Assembly: GCA_025451235.1 (NCBI GenBank)
Contig: JANWKT010000001.1
Coordinates: forward strand, 1-64,000
From: Flavobacteriales bacterium
GTDB taxonomy: Bacteria; Bacteroidota; Bacteroidia; CAIKAF01
Length of the DNA stretch: 64,000 bases
Reading direction: 5' to 3'
In this document: positions 47,940-56,588 of the stretch, piece by piece
Layout: the number at the start of each line of letters is the position of its first letter
Numbering within the stretch: the first letter of the stretch is position 1
Program-made: the position numbers and the translations under genes
Notes under the pieces: model-generated
Seen by the model: only the letters and a program-made list of their open reading frames with translations
What the model was told of the DNA's origin: nothing
Database searches by the model: none

Positions 47940-48689
47940 ATGTTAAAAGCCATTATCGTAGACGACGAGCAAAACAGTAGGGAAAATCTAACTTTCTTGT
48001 TAAAAGAGCATTGCAATGGTATTGAGATTATTGGCACGGCGGGAAGTGTTTCTGAAGCAATTACAGAAATTTCAGCTAAAAATCCGGAAATCGTATTTCT
48101 CGATATTGAAATCGGAGAAGGAAGTGGATTTGATGTACTAGAAAAAATTACCGGAATGCGGGCAGAGGTAATCTTCATTACTGCATTTAATCAATATGCT
48201 GTTAAAGCATTTAAATTTGCCGCCATTGACTACCTTCTGAAACCAGTAGATATACAGGAATTAAAGGATGCAGTTTTACGCGCCGAGCAAAGAATCTCTG
48301 AAAACAAGATCAGCACAAAACTCGAAAGCCTGGTAAGTAATTTGGCTGAAGGGGGGAAAAAAAATAAAAAAATAGGCTTGCCTGTTTCTGGAGGAATTCA
48401 GTACTTCCCTTTGGAACAAATTGTAAGGCTTCAATCGCAAAGTAACTATACCACCTTTTTTATGTCTGATGGCAGACAATTCCTGATCAGCAAAACCTTA
48501 AAGGAGTATGAGGAACTGCTTTCAGATCAGGGCTTTACAAGGGTTCATCAATCTCACCTGGTTAATTTAGACTTTGTTCAACAATACCAAAAAGCGGAAG
48601 GTGGCTATGTGGTTCTCTCTGATGGAACTAATATCCCTTTATCTAAAAATTATAAAGAGAACTTTATTGAATCACTCAATAAATTCTAA
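47940..48689 (+). CDS. LytTR-family response regulator
   Basis: 249 residues. Receiver domain residues 1-120 with IVDDE, phosphorylation site FLDIEIG (Asp55), ITAFNQYAVKAFKF (switch) and DYLLKPVD (Lys). Residues about 145-249 form a LytTR DNA-binding domain: IVRLQSQSNYTTFFMSDGRQ, KTLKEYEELL, RVHQSHLVNL, GTNIPLSKNYK. Its sensor, usually a LytS-type histidine kinase, is not next to it; the propeller sensor at the left edge could only be a distant partner. Target genes unknown. Confidence 0.95.
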   Translation: MLKAIIVDDEQNSRENLTFLLKEHCNGIEIIGTAGSVSEAITEISAKNPEIVFLDIEIGEGSGFDVLEKITGMRAEVIFITAFNQYAVKAFKFAAIDYLLKPVDIQELKDAVLRAEQRISENKISTKLESLVSNLAEGGKKNKKIGLPVSGGIQYFPLEQIVRLQSQSNYTTFFMSDGRQFLISKTLKEYEELLSDQGFTRVHQSHLVNLDFVQQYQKAEGGYVVLSDGTNIPLSKNYKENFIESLNKF

Positions 48690-48738
48690 GCTAAAAACTC
48701 TCTTTACTAATTCATACCCTTTTCATACTAATTATCTA

Positions 48739-48769
48739 TTGCATTAGCCTGGGCTAGCAGTTACATTTG
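48739..48769 (+). promoter_or_regulatory. Complete promoter upstream of a candidate RNA
   Basis: TTG (48739-48741), 20 bp, TACATTTG (48762-48769): the full Bacteroidota -33/-7 match. Transcription would start near 48776, 370 nt before the next gene, which fits an independent RNA. Confidence 0.7.
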
Positions 48770-48775
48770 CCGCTT

Positions 48776-48955
48776 AATCGTTCATTCATCTTGTTTTCAT
48801 AGTGGGAGGAAACCTTCAGGACCGGTAGTGGAATTGTTTACATTTTTCAATCAACTCTATCGAAAAATCTAAGTTAACCCTTATGGCAGCGAATTAATTT
48901 GCTACCGGGCCCTCAAGGTTCAATACTTCTAAGCTCCCTACCTGTTACTTTTTTT
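48776..48955 (+). ncRNA. Candidate structured non-coding RNA, about 180 nt
   Basis: In the 456-bp gap 48690-49145 a promoter is followed by a segment folding into one long-range helix: GGGAG/CTCCC (48804-48808 with 48934-48938), AACCTT/AAGGTT (48811-48816 with 48915-48920), GG/CC and CCGGTAG/CTACCGG (48819-48828 with 48902-48911), with small hairpins inside (GCGAA TTAA TTTGC at 48889-48902 competes with it at the edge). Seven T residues at 48949-48955 give a 3' end. No coding frame fits. Size resembles 6S RNA, but identity is open; tmRNA, SRP RNA and RNase P signatures were not found. The rest of the gap (48956-49145) holds only a small hairpin CTAGGT/ACCTAG at 49006-49023. Confidence 0.55.
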
Positions 48956-49145
48956 CGAACGTTTTACCAATAAACTAACTCTTTTACGCAATATAAGTTG
49001 ATTTACTAGGTGTTTTTACCTAGCCCCGGGTCAGCCGATGTCCTGATAATTTGCTAAAACTGTAGCTGTAGCCGTTATTAATTCATGGTAAATACTGGAT
49101 TATTTCCGATAAATTAATACATTTATTGCCCTAAATTTTGTATCC

Positions 49146-50351
49146 ATGGAAACTATCATTTCGTACGACAGGTCCCTACAAACCAGCCTGAAATCTTCAT
49201 TAGACCGAGATCATTGGAAGTATGTAATGGACCAGTGGGACCAGAAAAACCACAAGGCTGCCATCCTGGGCACATTGGATTATATCAACCGTGAGGCAGT
49301 AAATAAGTATGGAAATCCTGAAAAAACTGAGTTTAAAATACCTCATGGATCCATTATTATAGAAATAAAAATAACGGATACCGAATTTATCGTTAATGCT
49401 CCTTTTTTAGGTTTACCAGAAGGACCAAAGGTTCCTTTGCTCCGGCAAATTGCACAGCTTAATTTTCATCCATTAAAATTATCCAACGTGGCCCTGGAAA
49501 ATGATCGGCTTACCTTCGAATATAAAGGTCCGGTGGATACCTGCGAACCTTATAAGGTATATGATATCCTCAGTGAAATTACCTATTATGCGGATAACCA
49601 TGACGACGAGTTCATCAAAAAATTCAATGCGAAAAGATTATATGACCCGGAGGTTATTTTCTATGATGCACAGACCGTAGAAAAATCCTGGGAAAGGTTC
49701 AATGCCATCGTGAAGGAGTGTAAAGATTATATTGTTCATTTCGAAACCAAAAGGCTTCCTTATTTTGTATGGGATATTGTTTCGATCACATTGAGAAAGA
49801 TCGAATACTATCTATCTCCTCAAGGGTTCCTGAGGTTTGAGCTCGAAAAAAATGTGAATGACATGATGAACCAAAACCTGAATATCAACGATAAAATCAA
49901 TCGTGGAAAGGAATTCATCGAAAAATTATCTACTTACGATCGAAAATCGTTTGAAGCAGATCTATACAAACCTGTTATATTCGTTCCTTATAAAACTTCA
50001 AGTAGTTTAGAAAATGTAAAAAAATCGTTGGAAAGTAATTTATCCAGATTTAACGAGGAGTATAACCGCCAAGACTTGCTAGGTGCTGCCTTCACTGGCC
50101 TATATGCGATTTACGATCTGTTTTATATTTATGATATGCAGGACGATATAAGGATATGCCTTGAAACGGCCCTGGAAAGTTCTCAAGGAAAAACTTATAG
50201 TGAAGCCTGTACGATCTATAAATCTACTTTCGACCAAATCCAAAGTGGTAATTTTAATAACAATGCTTTTGTTACCTCCAGGTCGGATAACAAGGACAAC
50301 AATGATGCCCGGTCGGGCGGGGGATTTTTTAAAAAAATATTCGGGAATTAA
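49146..50351 (+). CDS. YbjN-like protein with helical middle and amphipathic tail
   Basis: 401 residues, no signal peptide, so cytosolic. Residues about 60-150 look like a YbjN/CesT-type domain: IPHGSIIIEIKITDTEFIVNA, then LPEGPKVPLLRQIAQLNFHP and LENDRLTFEYKG. The remaining part is helical and charged (SYLSPQGFLRFELEKNVND region, QDLLGAAFTGLYAIYDLFYIYD), and the end is Ser/Asn/Gly-rich followed by GGGFFKKIFGN, an amphipathic-helix-like tail often seen on peripheral membrane proteins. It lies 13 bases before a protease gene that has a related YbjN-like domain, so the two likely act together. Function unknown; chaperone-like binding is inferred from fold resemblance. Confidence 0.75.
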   Translation: METIISYDRSLQTSLKSSLDRDHWKYVMDQWDQKNHKAAILGTLDYINREAVNKYGNPEKTEFKIPHGSIIIEIKITDTEFIVNAPFLGLPEGPKVPLLRQIAQLNFHPLKLSNVALENDRLTFEYKGPVDTCEPYKVYDILSEITYYADNHDDEFIKKFNAKRLYDPEVIFYDAQTVEKSWERFNAIVKECKDYIVHFETKRLPYFVWDIVSITLRKIEYYLSPQGFLRFELEKNVNDMMNQNLNINDKINRGKEFIEKLSTYDRKSFEADLYKPVIFVPYKTSSSLENVKKSLESNLSRFNEEYNRQDLLGAAFTGLYAIYDLFYIYDMQDDIRICLETALESSQGKTYSEACTIYKSTFDQIQSGNFNNNAFVTSRSDNKDNNDARSGGGFFKKIFGN

Positions 50352-50364
50352 ATAAAACACTACC

Positions 50365-51444
50365 ATGAGCTATAATTCAGATATCAATAAAGCCATTTTT
50401 AAGGTAAATACCGCCAACGGAAGCGGAACTTCATTTTACTTAAAAAACCGAAAAATATTTGTTACCAACCATCACGTAGTAGCTGGTTCGAAGGAAGTGG
50501 CCCTGGAAGACCATGACCGGAACCGGTATTTTGCCAAGGTTATCCAGATCAATCCGGATGCCGACATCGCCATTCTAAAAGCGGATGTTGATTTTGATAC
50601 CCTGGATCTGCATATTGAAACCAATGGACTACCACAATCACGTGATCAGGTTTTTGTGTTGGGATATCCGTTCGGTATGCCTTTTACAGTAACCGAGGGA
50701 ATTATATCAGCCCCTAAACAACTCATGGAAGGCAGGTATTATATACAAACCGATGCAGCGGTAAATCCAGGAAACAGTGGCGGCCCGGTGGTATCTGCCA
50801 ATGGAAGTGTAATTGGAATTACCACTTCCAAATTCAACAATGCCGATAATGTAGGATTCGCCATTCCAGTTGAAAATCTAATGCTCGACCTGAACAGCCT
50901 GGAACAAAACACCCAATTCCAGTTTTCATTGAAATGCAACTCCTGTGGAACTTTATTATTCGAAAAAAAGGAATATTGTGATAATTGCGGTGGTAATATA
51001 GATATGACCCAGTTTAATGACGGTACTCCGACGGAAATAGAAAAATTCTGTGAAGAGGCCATCAAGGATTTTGGGATCAATCCTGTGTTGGCAAGAACCG
51101 GTTATGAGTTCTGGGAATTCCATAAAGGTAGCTCGATGATCAGGATATTTATCTACAACAATAATTACCTCTATTGCACCTCCCCTATTAATAACCTTCC
51201 TACACAAAAGCTGGAAGATTTTTATAAGTTCATTTTAAGCTCCCAGTCTGCACCATATCAATTGGGCATTTATGAGAACAAGGTATATATCAGCTACCGG
51301 GAACATGTTTCGGCCATATTTGGATCGCATAGAAGCGAAGTGAAAAAACATGTGATGAATTTCCTTCAAAAGGCCGATGATATGGACGATTATCTGAGGG
51401 CTGAGTTCGGGGCCGAGCATTCGAATTTTGCCAAATTAAGCTAA
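50365..51444 (+). CDS. Cytosolic trypsin-like serine protease with zinc ribbon and YbjN-like domain
   Basis: 359 residues without signal peptide or membrane helix. Residues 10-175 are an HtrA-like S1C protease: His37 in TNHHVV, Asp67 in DADIAILK, Ser138 in NPGNSGGP, so the catalytic triad is complete. No PDZ domain follows; instead a zinc ribbon with Cys191/194 and Cys205/208 (CNSCG, CDNCGG), then residues about 215-359 with WEFHKGSSMIRIFIYNNNYL, TSPINNLPTQKLEDFYKF and ADDMDDYLRAEFG, a YbjN-like domain like that of the upstream partner. HtrA proteases normally act in the periplasm, so a cytosolic form with these add-ons is unusual. Target and trigger unknown. Confidence 0.85.
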   Translation: MSYNSDINKAIFKVNTANGSGTSFYLKNRKIFVTNHHVVAGSKEVALEDHDRNRYFAKVIQINPDADIAILKADVDFDTLDLHIETNGLPQSRDQVFVLGYPFGMPFTVTEGIISAPKQLMEGRYYIQTDAAVNPGNSGGPVVSANGSVIGITTSKFNNADNVGFAIPVENLMLDLNSLEQNTQFQFSLKCNSCGTLLFEKKEYCDNCGGNIDMTQFNDGTPTEIEKFCEEAIKDFGINPVLARTGYEFWEFHKGSSMIRIFIYNNNYLYCTSPINNLPTQKLEDFYKFILSSQSAPYQLGIYENKVYISYREHVSAIFGSHRSEVKKHVMNFLQKADDMDDYLRAEFGAEHSNFAKLS

Positions 51445-51486
51445 ATATGCAAAAGGGACACCAGGTATTATTGCCTGAATAATCTC

Positions 51487-51503
51487 TAATTTTGCTATCT
51501 TCG
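51487..51503 (+). promoter_or_regulatory. Promoter region of the glycosyltransferase gene
   Basis: Two overlapping -7-like boxes, TAATTTTG (51487-51494) and TATCTTCG (51496-51503), 20-30 bases before the GTG start. Which one is used cannot be told. Confidence 0.45.
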
Positions 51504-51522
51504 CAAACTCTAAATTCAAACC

Positions 51523-52245
51523 GTGTCAAACCGGGTAGTCATCATTCCAACGTATAACGAGAAGGAGAACATCGAAAAGATGATTCGCAAAGTATTTTCT
51601 TTAGAAGAATACTTCGAATTATTGATCGTGGACGACAGCTCTCCTGATGGTACCGGTGAAATTGTAAAATCTCTACAGAAAGAATTTGCTGGCCTGCATT
51701 TATTATCGAGAGCAGGCAAAGAAGGTCTTGGTAAAGCTTACCTGGCCGGCTTTCAATGGGCTCTTGACCATCATTACGAATATATATTTGAAATGGACTG
51801 TGATTTTTCGCATAATCCGGATGACCTGATCCGTTTATTCAAGGCCTGCGAAGAAGGGGCTGACGTAACCATAGGGTCCCGGTATGTAACCGGAGTGAAT
51901 GTAGTTAACTGGCCCATGAGCAGGGTTATGCTTTCTTTTTTCGGTTCTGTATACGTTCGGTTCATTTCGGGGGTGAAGGTGCATGATGCTACCGCAGGAT
52001 TTAAATGCTACCGCAGGAAAGTACTGGAATCTATCAACTTCGATAAGATCCGTTTCAAAGGATATGGATTCCAGATCGAAATGAAATATGTATCCTGGAA
52101 GATGGGATTCAAATTAAAAGAAGTGCCTATTATTTTTACCGACCGGACTGAAGGTACCAGTAAAATTTCAAAAAATATAATTGCCGAAGCTTTGTTTGGA
52201 GTGATCCGGTTAAAACTCTCCTCTGTTAAAAGATACAGGAAGTAA
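51523..52245 (+). CDS. Polyprenol-phosphate mannosyltransferase-like glycosyltransferase (GT2, DPM1 type)
   Basis: 240 residues, start GTG. GT2 fold: IPTYNEKENIEKM, DDSSPDGTGEIV, and the DxD site EMDCDFSHNP near residue 90; IGSRYVTG, DATAGFKCYRRKVL and the C-terminal RTEGTSKIS match bacterial dolichol-phosphate-mannose-synthase-like enzymes that move a hexose from a nucleotide sugar to a polyprenyl phosphate at the membrane face. No C-terminal membrane helices, so it is the soluble DPM1 form. Acceptor and sugar are inferred from the family only. Confidence 0.92.
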   Translation: MSNRVVIIPTYNEKENIEKMIRKVFSLEEYFELLIVDDSSPDGTGEIVKSLQKEFAGLHLLSRAGKEGLGKAYLAGFQWALDHHYEYIFEMDCDFSHNPDDLIRLFKACEEGADVTIGSRYVTGVNVVNWPMSRVMLSFFGSVYVRFISGVKVHDATAGFKCYRRKVLESINFDKIRFKGYGFQIEMKYVSWKMGFKLKEVPIIFTDRTEGTSKISKNIIAEALFGVIRLKLSSVKRYRK

Positions 52246-52298
52246 TTTACGATTTTCAGCTCCCCACCATACTCATGCGCTTAAGTATTAGCATAAAA

Positions 52299-52321
52299 AA
52301 GGCGCTTGATTGAAGCGCCTT
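52299..52321. terminator. Bidirectional terminator between convergent genes
   Basis: AAGGCGCTT, loop GATTG, AAGCGCCTT: 9-bp stem with A run before and T-rich DNA after, serving the glycosyltransferase and the type B surface protein. Confidence 0.85.
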
Positions 52322-52344
52322 TCTCTTTTATCTTATCAAGTTTT

Positions 52345-55278
52345 TTATCTGATCAGGTTCACCTGTCCTCGTACGGTTTTTTCATTCTCAAATACCGCCC
52401 ATGAATCATAAACAACCATATACGTATAGACCCCTAAAGGAGATTCTTTGCCCCCATGCTTACCATCCCAGCCTTTTGCAGGATCACTGGTACGGAATAT
52501 TTCTTGTCCCCATCTGTTATAGATGGTAAGGGTATAATAATCCAACTCCGGACAAATAACCGGTTTAAAGATCTCATTCTTCTCATCACCATTTGGTGTA
52601 AATGAATTGGGAACAAAAAGATTACAATAACAAGTGAGTTCATGTATATCAACGGTATCTTTCGCCGTACAACCACTGATATATACAATGATGGACGCTG
52701 TTTGAGTTTCATCGAAAGTAACTGTTTGGCTATTACTTCCATTACTCCATGCATACACTGCATTATTTAAATCAGCTGTTATCTCAATATTTTCATCCTG
52801 GCAGAACCAAACACTATCAGGTAATATATCATTGATCACCACCTTTAATCCAACCACAATAGTATCCTCCACAAAACAAGGTGGCACTGTAACCTGTGCA
52901 ATATAAGTGCCTGCATTGTAAATATAACCACTCGGTAGCGTGCCTAATCCATTATTCCACAAGTAAGCAGATGCATTGGGTAAAGTGGCATCGAGCAGAG
53001 CAGAGTCGCCGTCGCAAATCTCAAAATCAGGCCCCAAAGAAAATGCCGGTGGTGCAGTAACCACAACATTCACAGTATCGCCTTCTACGCAAGTATTCAC
53101 AGAAACTTCCACCCAATAATTTCCAGTAGTGGTTACATTGATCGTTTGCGTAACTGCATTAGTACTCCATAGGTAATTGGCTCCTGGTATACCAGCATCC
53201 AATATTACCTGGTCGCCCTGGCATATATTTGTATCATTCCCCAGATCAACCGTGAACAACTGAAAGTCAAGAATATTTACCGTATCGTCCGAAGCACAGT
53301 TGCCATAATCTACATGTACAAAATAGGTGCCTGGACCCGTAGCTGTGAAAGTTGGATTGGTTGAATTGTCCTGCCATGTATAGGAAATCCCTAGCGGATT
53401 GACGGATAGGACAATCGTATCCGGGAAGCAAATAGAGGTATCATTGGGTAAGCCGGCCTGGTTAGGAATAATTTCCGTGACCGTTGCACTATCCGTAATA
53501 TGGCAACCTCCCTGCGAGTCATAAGCGACTGTATAATAACCTGCCGGCACTGTTTTTACTGTATCATTCGTATTGTCCCACCAGGTGATCGTACCCATAC
53601 CTCCGGTTGGAATCATCCAGGTTATGCTATCACCCGGACATACGGTTGTATCGTGAATAAGATCAAGTACAGCAACGGAGGCAACAAAGTTCACCGGAAA
53701 AGTGACGGAGTCGAGATTACAACCTCCAGGTAACATATACCACATGGTAACCATGTATTGTCCCGGATTTGTATATGTGTGCCCAGCTGACCAACCTGGT
53801 ATTACCTGAGGGCCATCGCCAAAATTCCAAGCCACCTGAGTAACGGTAGTATTATTGCTATCCAGGAAACAAAATACATATTGGTCCTGGCAATCGAGGG
53901 TGTCGTTGAAAGATGAAAATACAGATGTATCTCCCGAAAATACCACTTGGGGTTGGGCCAATAAATCGATTAGATTGGCGCCTGCCAGATATCCATAAGA
54001 TTCATACTGACCAAAACCATATGTGGTAGCTATAAAACCGGTATCACAATGCAAAACATGTGAGCCTGCAAGGATGGTTATTGGAGCAAATGACCAGGCG
54101 GGGTTGCCAGTTACCGGCTGATAACTTGCAGCGGGTATTGGAACACCATCCAATACAACTCCTCCAGCTATATTCACCGTTTTGGTAACCACATTCAAAT
54201 AATAATTGGTGGTAAGCGGCATGGCATAAGCACCAAAAATAGCGTCCGTGGTTGCTTGCTCTACCGGCGGAATAATAATATAAAAAGGGTCGGCTCCGGC
54301 GCAGAAATCGTAGTCCTGGCTATTGGCATATTGGGCCACTAAAACAGGATTGTTACTGGTGATCCATTTAGCCGGACCTGGAGTGATGAATTCTACAAAT
54401 TGTCCGGCATTCAGGTTATACACCCCCACTCCGGAAACATTTACAACGGTTCCATTGGTATGGGCAGTAATGGTATAGGTATCCCCTATCCTGGTGGTTA
54501 AGGGAGAAATAACAAAGTTCTTTCCCCATCTGTTTACATCGGGAATTTGCTCATACAAGTGATCGCAACAGCAAACAAATTGAGCACCCACATTGGGTAT
54601 AGAAGCACATTGGTTACCTCCAAACACTGCGAATTTTTTACAAGTGGCCATTCCACCGGTAGCTTTAACCGTAGATCCGGTGAGGTCTCCGTTCGACTGA
54701 ACCATATAGGTTTGGCCTTGTTGGAGCATAATGGTAAAAGGTGTTCCAGCTGCGTTACCTTGCAAGGTCGCGGCCGAAGGAGTAATTTCTACCTGAGTAT
54801 TGTTCTCAGCAGCTACGATAAGAAATTCAGCTGCGGAACCTGCCAGGTTGCTGGGATTATATACCGCTACCCGATAGTCGTTTCCGATGGAAGTGGTTGG
54901 ATAAATAACGGTGGCATCTACCGTAGCATTTTCAACATTGGCCGCATATACTGTTATAGGCAGGGCACTCGTAATATGGATGGCCTGGTTCTGTACTACC
55001 TGGTCCTGGATCACCAAAGGATTATTAAAAGCCGGGATCGTAACATTCAGCAATACATTGGCCGTGATATTGAAATTTTGAGAATAACTTCCATTGGCTA
55101 AAGTAACCGTACAGGTTGTATTTACCGGAGAGGTCAAATATAATTGACCATCTATCTGGGTACTGGAAAAGTTTTCGAGGAAGCCGAACCAAAAATCTGT
55201 ACCCGCAGTTGAAAATTGCGAATGTGCAGGAACAAACGTAAAAAGGCCTAGGCAAAGGGCAAGTAGAAATTTTCTCAT
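52345..55278 (-). CDS. T9SS type B surface protein with IgGFc-binding-like N domain and PKD domain
   Basis: 977 residues. Signal peptide MRKFLLALCLGLFTFVPAHSQ, followed at once by FSTAGTDFWFGFLENF, the start of the IgGFc-binding-protein N-terminal domain (about 22-440) as found in mucus-binding FCGBP. A PKD domain (about 455-540: VAWNFGDGPQVIPGWSAGHT) and Ig-like repeats with CPGDSITW, CFPDTIVL, CQGDQVIL and CDGDSALL follow. Residues about 885-977, from LFVPNSFTPNGDEKNEIFKP through YNRWGQEIF and YTYMVVY to NLIR, are a CHU_C type B sorting domain, which is not cleaved like type A but also uses the SprA channel. Ligand unknown; surface adhesion is inferred. Confidence 0.9.
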   Translation of the reverse strand: MRKFLLALCLGLFTFVPAHSQFSTAGTDFWFGFLENFSSTQIDGQLYLTSPVNTTCTVTLANGSYSQNFNITANVLLNVTIPAFNNPLVIQDQVVQNQAIHITSALPITVYAANVENATVDATVIYPTTSIGNDYRVAVYNPSNLAGSAAEFLIVAAENNTQVEITPSAATLQGNAAGTPFTIMLQQGQTYMVQSNGDLTGSTVKATGGMATCKKFAVFGGNQCASIPNVGAQFVCCCDHLYEQIPDVNRWGKNFVISPLTTRIGDTYTITAHTNGTVVNVSGVGVYNLNAGQFVEFITPGPAKWITSNNPVLVAQYANSQDYDFCAGADPFYIIIPPVEQATTDAIFGAYAMPLTTNYYLNVVTKTVNIAGGVVLDGVPIPAASYQPVTGNPAWSFAPITILAGSHVLHCDTGFIATTYGFGQYESYGYLAGANLIDLLAQPQVVFSGDTSVFSSFNDTLDCQDQYVFCFLDSNNTTVTQVAWNFGDGPQVIPGWSAGHTYTNPGQYMVTMWYMLPGGCNLDSVTFPVNFVASVAVLDLIHDTTVCPGDSITWMIPTGGMGTITWWDNTNDTVKTVPAGYYTVAYDSQGGCHITDSATVTEIIPNQAGLPNDTSICFPDTIVLSVNPLGISYTWQDNSTNPTFTATGPGTYFVHVDYGNCASDDTVNILDFQLFTVDLGNDTNICQGDQVILDAGIPGANYLWSTNAVTQTINVTTTGNYWVEVSVNTCVEGDTVNVVVTAPPAFSLGPDFEICDGDSALLDATLPNASAYLWNNGLGTLPSGYIYNAGTYIAQVTVPPCFVEDTIVVGLKVVINDILPDSVWFCQDENIEITADLNNAVYAWSNGSNSQTVTFDETQTASIIVYISGCTAKDTVDIHELTCYCNLFVPNSFTPNGDEKNEIFKPVICPELDYYTLTIYNRWGQEIFRTSDPAKGWDGKHGGKESPLGVYTYMVVYDSWAVFENEKTVRGQVNLIR

Positions 55279-55324
55279 TAGGCTGATATTAAAAATGGGT
55301 TAAAATATACAGTATAGTAGATAT

Positions 55325-55332
55325 CAAATATA
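55325..55332 (-). promoter_or_regulatory. -7 box for the type B surface protein
   Basis: Minus strand TATATTTG fits TAnnTTTG, 46 bases before ATG 55278; no clear -33. Confidence 0.45.
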
Positions 55333-55468
55333 AGTAAAAAGTTGCATCGACATTCGGGTTCAAATTGTTAAATCAGGGGTTTTTAAGCCCAATAGATGCA
55401 GAATCTGGTTAACTCCTTTTTTAAACGAGGATTTGACAGGAAGGGCATGAAGTGTGAAGAGACGGAAA

Positions 55469-55548
55469 GGCGGCAGGGATTGCTATTGACAAGCCCGGCC
55501 TGCCTGCCGAAGGGCTGGCTGGCGCATAGGCAGGCAGGTTTAGCCGCC
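55469..55548. repeat. GC-rich interspersed repeat (CCTGCCTGCC hairpin type)
   Basis: Outer arms GGCGGC/GCCGCC (55469-55474, 55543-55548) enclose CCTGCCTGCC (55499-55508) and GGCAGGCAGG (55529-55538). A short plus-strand frame across it reads ACLPKGWLAHRQAG; similar false frames are common over a widely spread Bacteroidota repeat. It sits 29 bases before the ACMSD-like gene and is much richer in GC than its flanks. Confidence 0.6.
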
Positions 55549-55577
55549 ATTCAGGTTATTTTTACTAGTTTTACGCC

Positions 55578-56588
55578 ATGCTAAAAATCGATATGCATAC
55601 CCATATCCTGCCCAAGGATATCCCTGATTTTGCCAAGAAGTTCGGGTATGAAGGTTTTATAAGATTACATCATCATCGAGAAGGATGGGCCCGGATGATG
55701 CAAGGCGATAAATTTTTTAGAGAGATCCATGAAAATTGCTGGGACCCCAAAGTAAGGATAGAAGAATATGCCCGTTTCAACACCCAGGTGCAGGTGGTAT
55801 GCACCATCCCAGTTATGTTCAGTTATTGGGCACAACCACAGGATGGGCTTGAGATATCAAGATTTTTAAATGATCATATTGCAGAAGTTGTAGCCCAATA
55901 CCCAAAAAACTATGTGGGATTAGGCACCTTACCTATGCAAGATGTGGAGCTGGCCATTCAAGAACTTGAAAGATTGAAGACGGAATGCCATATGCCCGGC
56001 ATACAAATAGGAAGCAATATCAATAATATTAATCTGGGAGATGAAAAATTATTCCCGGTCTTTGAGGCTTGTGAAAAGCTCGACATGGCTATTTTGGTCC
56101 ATCCTTGGGAAATGATGGGCCAACAGCATATGGGCAAATACTGGTTACCTTGGCTGGTGGGCATGCCGGCGGAAACAGCCCGTGCCATTGCATCGCTGAT
56201 CTTTAGTGGAGTAATGGAAAAGCTCCCTAAGCTCCGGTTTTGTTTTGCTCATGCAGGGGGAAGTTTTATTCCTACCATAGGTAGATTGGAACATGGCTTT
56301 CATTGCAGGCCCGACCTGGTAGCCATTGACAACCCTGTAAATCCAAGAGAATATTTAGGTAAGTTCTGGGTGGACAGTGCCACCCATGATCCCGAATTGC
56401 TGGAATATATCCTGAAGAAAGCAGGGAGTAAAAAAGTATGCTTAGGCACTGATTATCCCTTCCCCCTAGGCGATTTGGAGATTGGTACGTTTATTGAACA
56501 GATGAACTTGGAGCCGGCAGTGATAGAAGATATGTTCCATCAATCTACGCTGGACTGGCTGAAGTTGGACAAAAAACAGTTCGTATGA
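55578..56588 (+). CDS. ACMSD-like amidohydrolase-family decarboxylase
   Basis: 336 residues, the usual length of 2-amino-3-carboxymuconate-6-semialdehyde decarboxylase. Metal and catalytic residues line up with that enzyme: HTH (His7, His9), LVHPWEM (His175), FAHAGGS (His225) and LGTDYPFPLG (Asp292). ACMSD diverts the tryptophan/kynurenine path away from quinolinate; other family members decarboxylate related aromatic acids, so the substrate is likely but not certain. Other kynurenine genes are not in the window. Its stop overlaps the next gene by four bases (ATGA). Confidence 0.88.
   Translation: MLKIDMHTHILPKDIPDFAKKFGYEGFIRLHHHREGWARMMQGDKFFREIHENCWDPKVRIEEYARFNTQVQVVCTIPVMFSYWAQPQDGLEISRFLNDHIAEVVAQYPKNYVGLGTLPMQDVELAIQELERLKTECHMPGIQIGSNINNINLGDEKLFPVFEACEKLDMAILVHPWEMMGQQHMGKYWLPWLVGMPAETARAIASLIFSGVMEKLPKLRFCFAHAGGSFIPTIGRLEHGFHCRPDLVAIDNPVNPREYLGKFWVDSATHDPELLEYILKKAGSKKVCLGTDYPFPLGDLEIGTFIEQMNLEPAVIEDMFHQSTLDWLKLDKKQFV

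Noticed and set aside
48776-48955. tmRNA, because the 3' part has GGTTCAATAC and CTCCCTACC
   Set aside because: No T-stem pairing around the GTTCAAT loop, no resume frame, and no 5' GGGGCTGAT-like start.
48956-49145. Riboswitch leader for the YbjN-like gene
   Set aside because: Only a 6-bp hairpin is seen and no known aptamer signature.
54547-55101. A 184-codon plus-strand frame
   Set aside because: Antisense to the IgGFc-binding-like domain of the type B surface protein, which has clear homology features.
55396-55584. A 62-codon frame with ACLPKGWLAHRQAG
   Set aside because: It crosses a GC-rich interspersed repeat; the peptide is a known kind of false translation.
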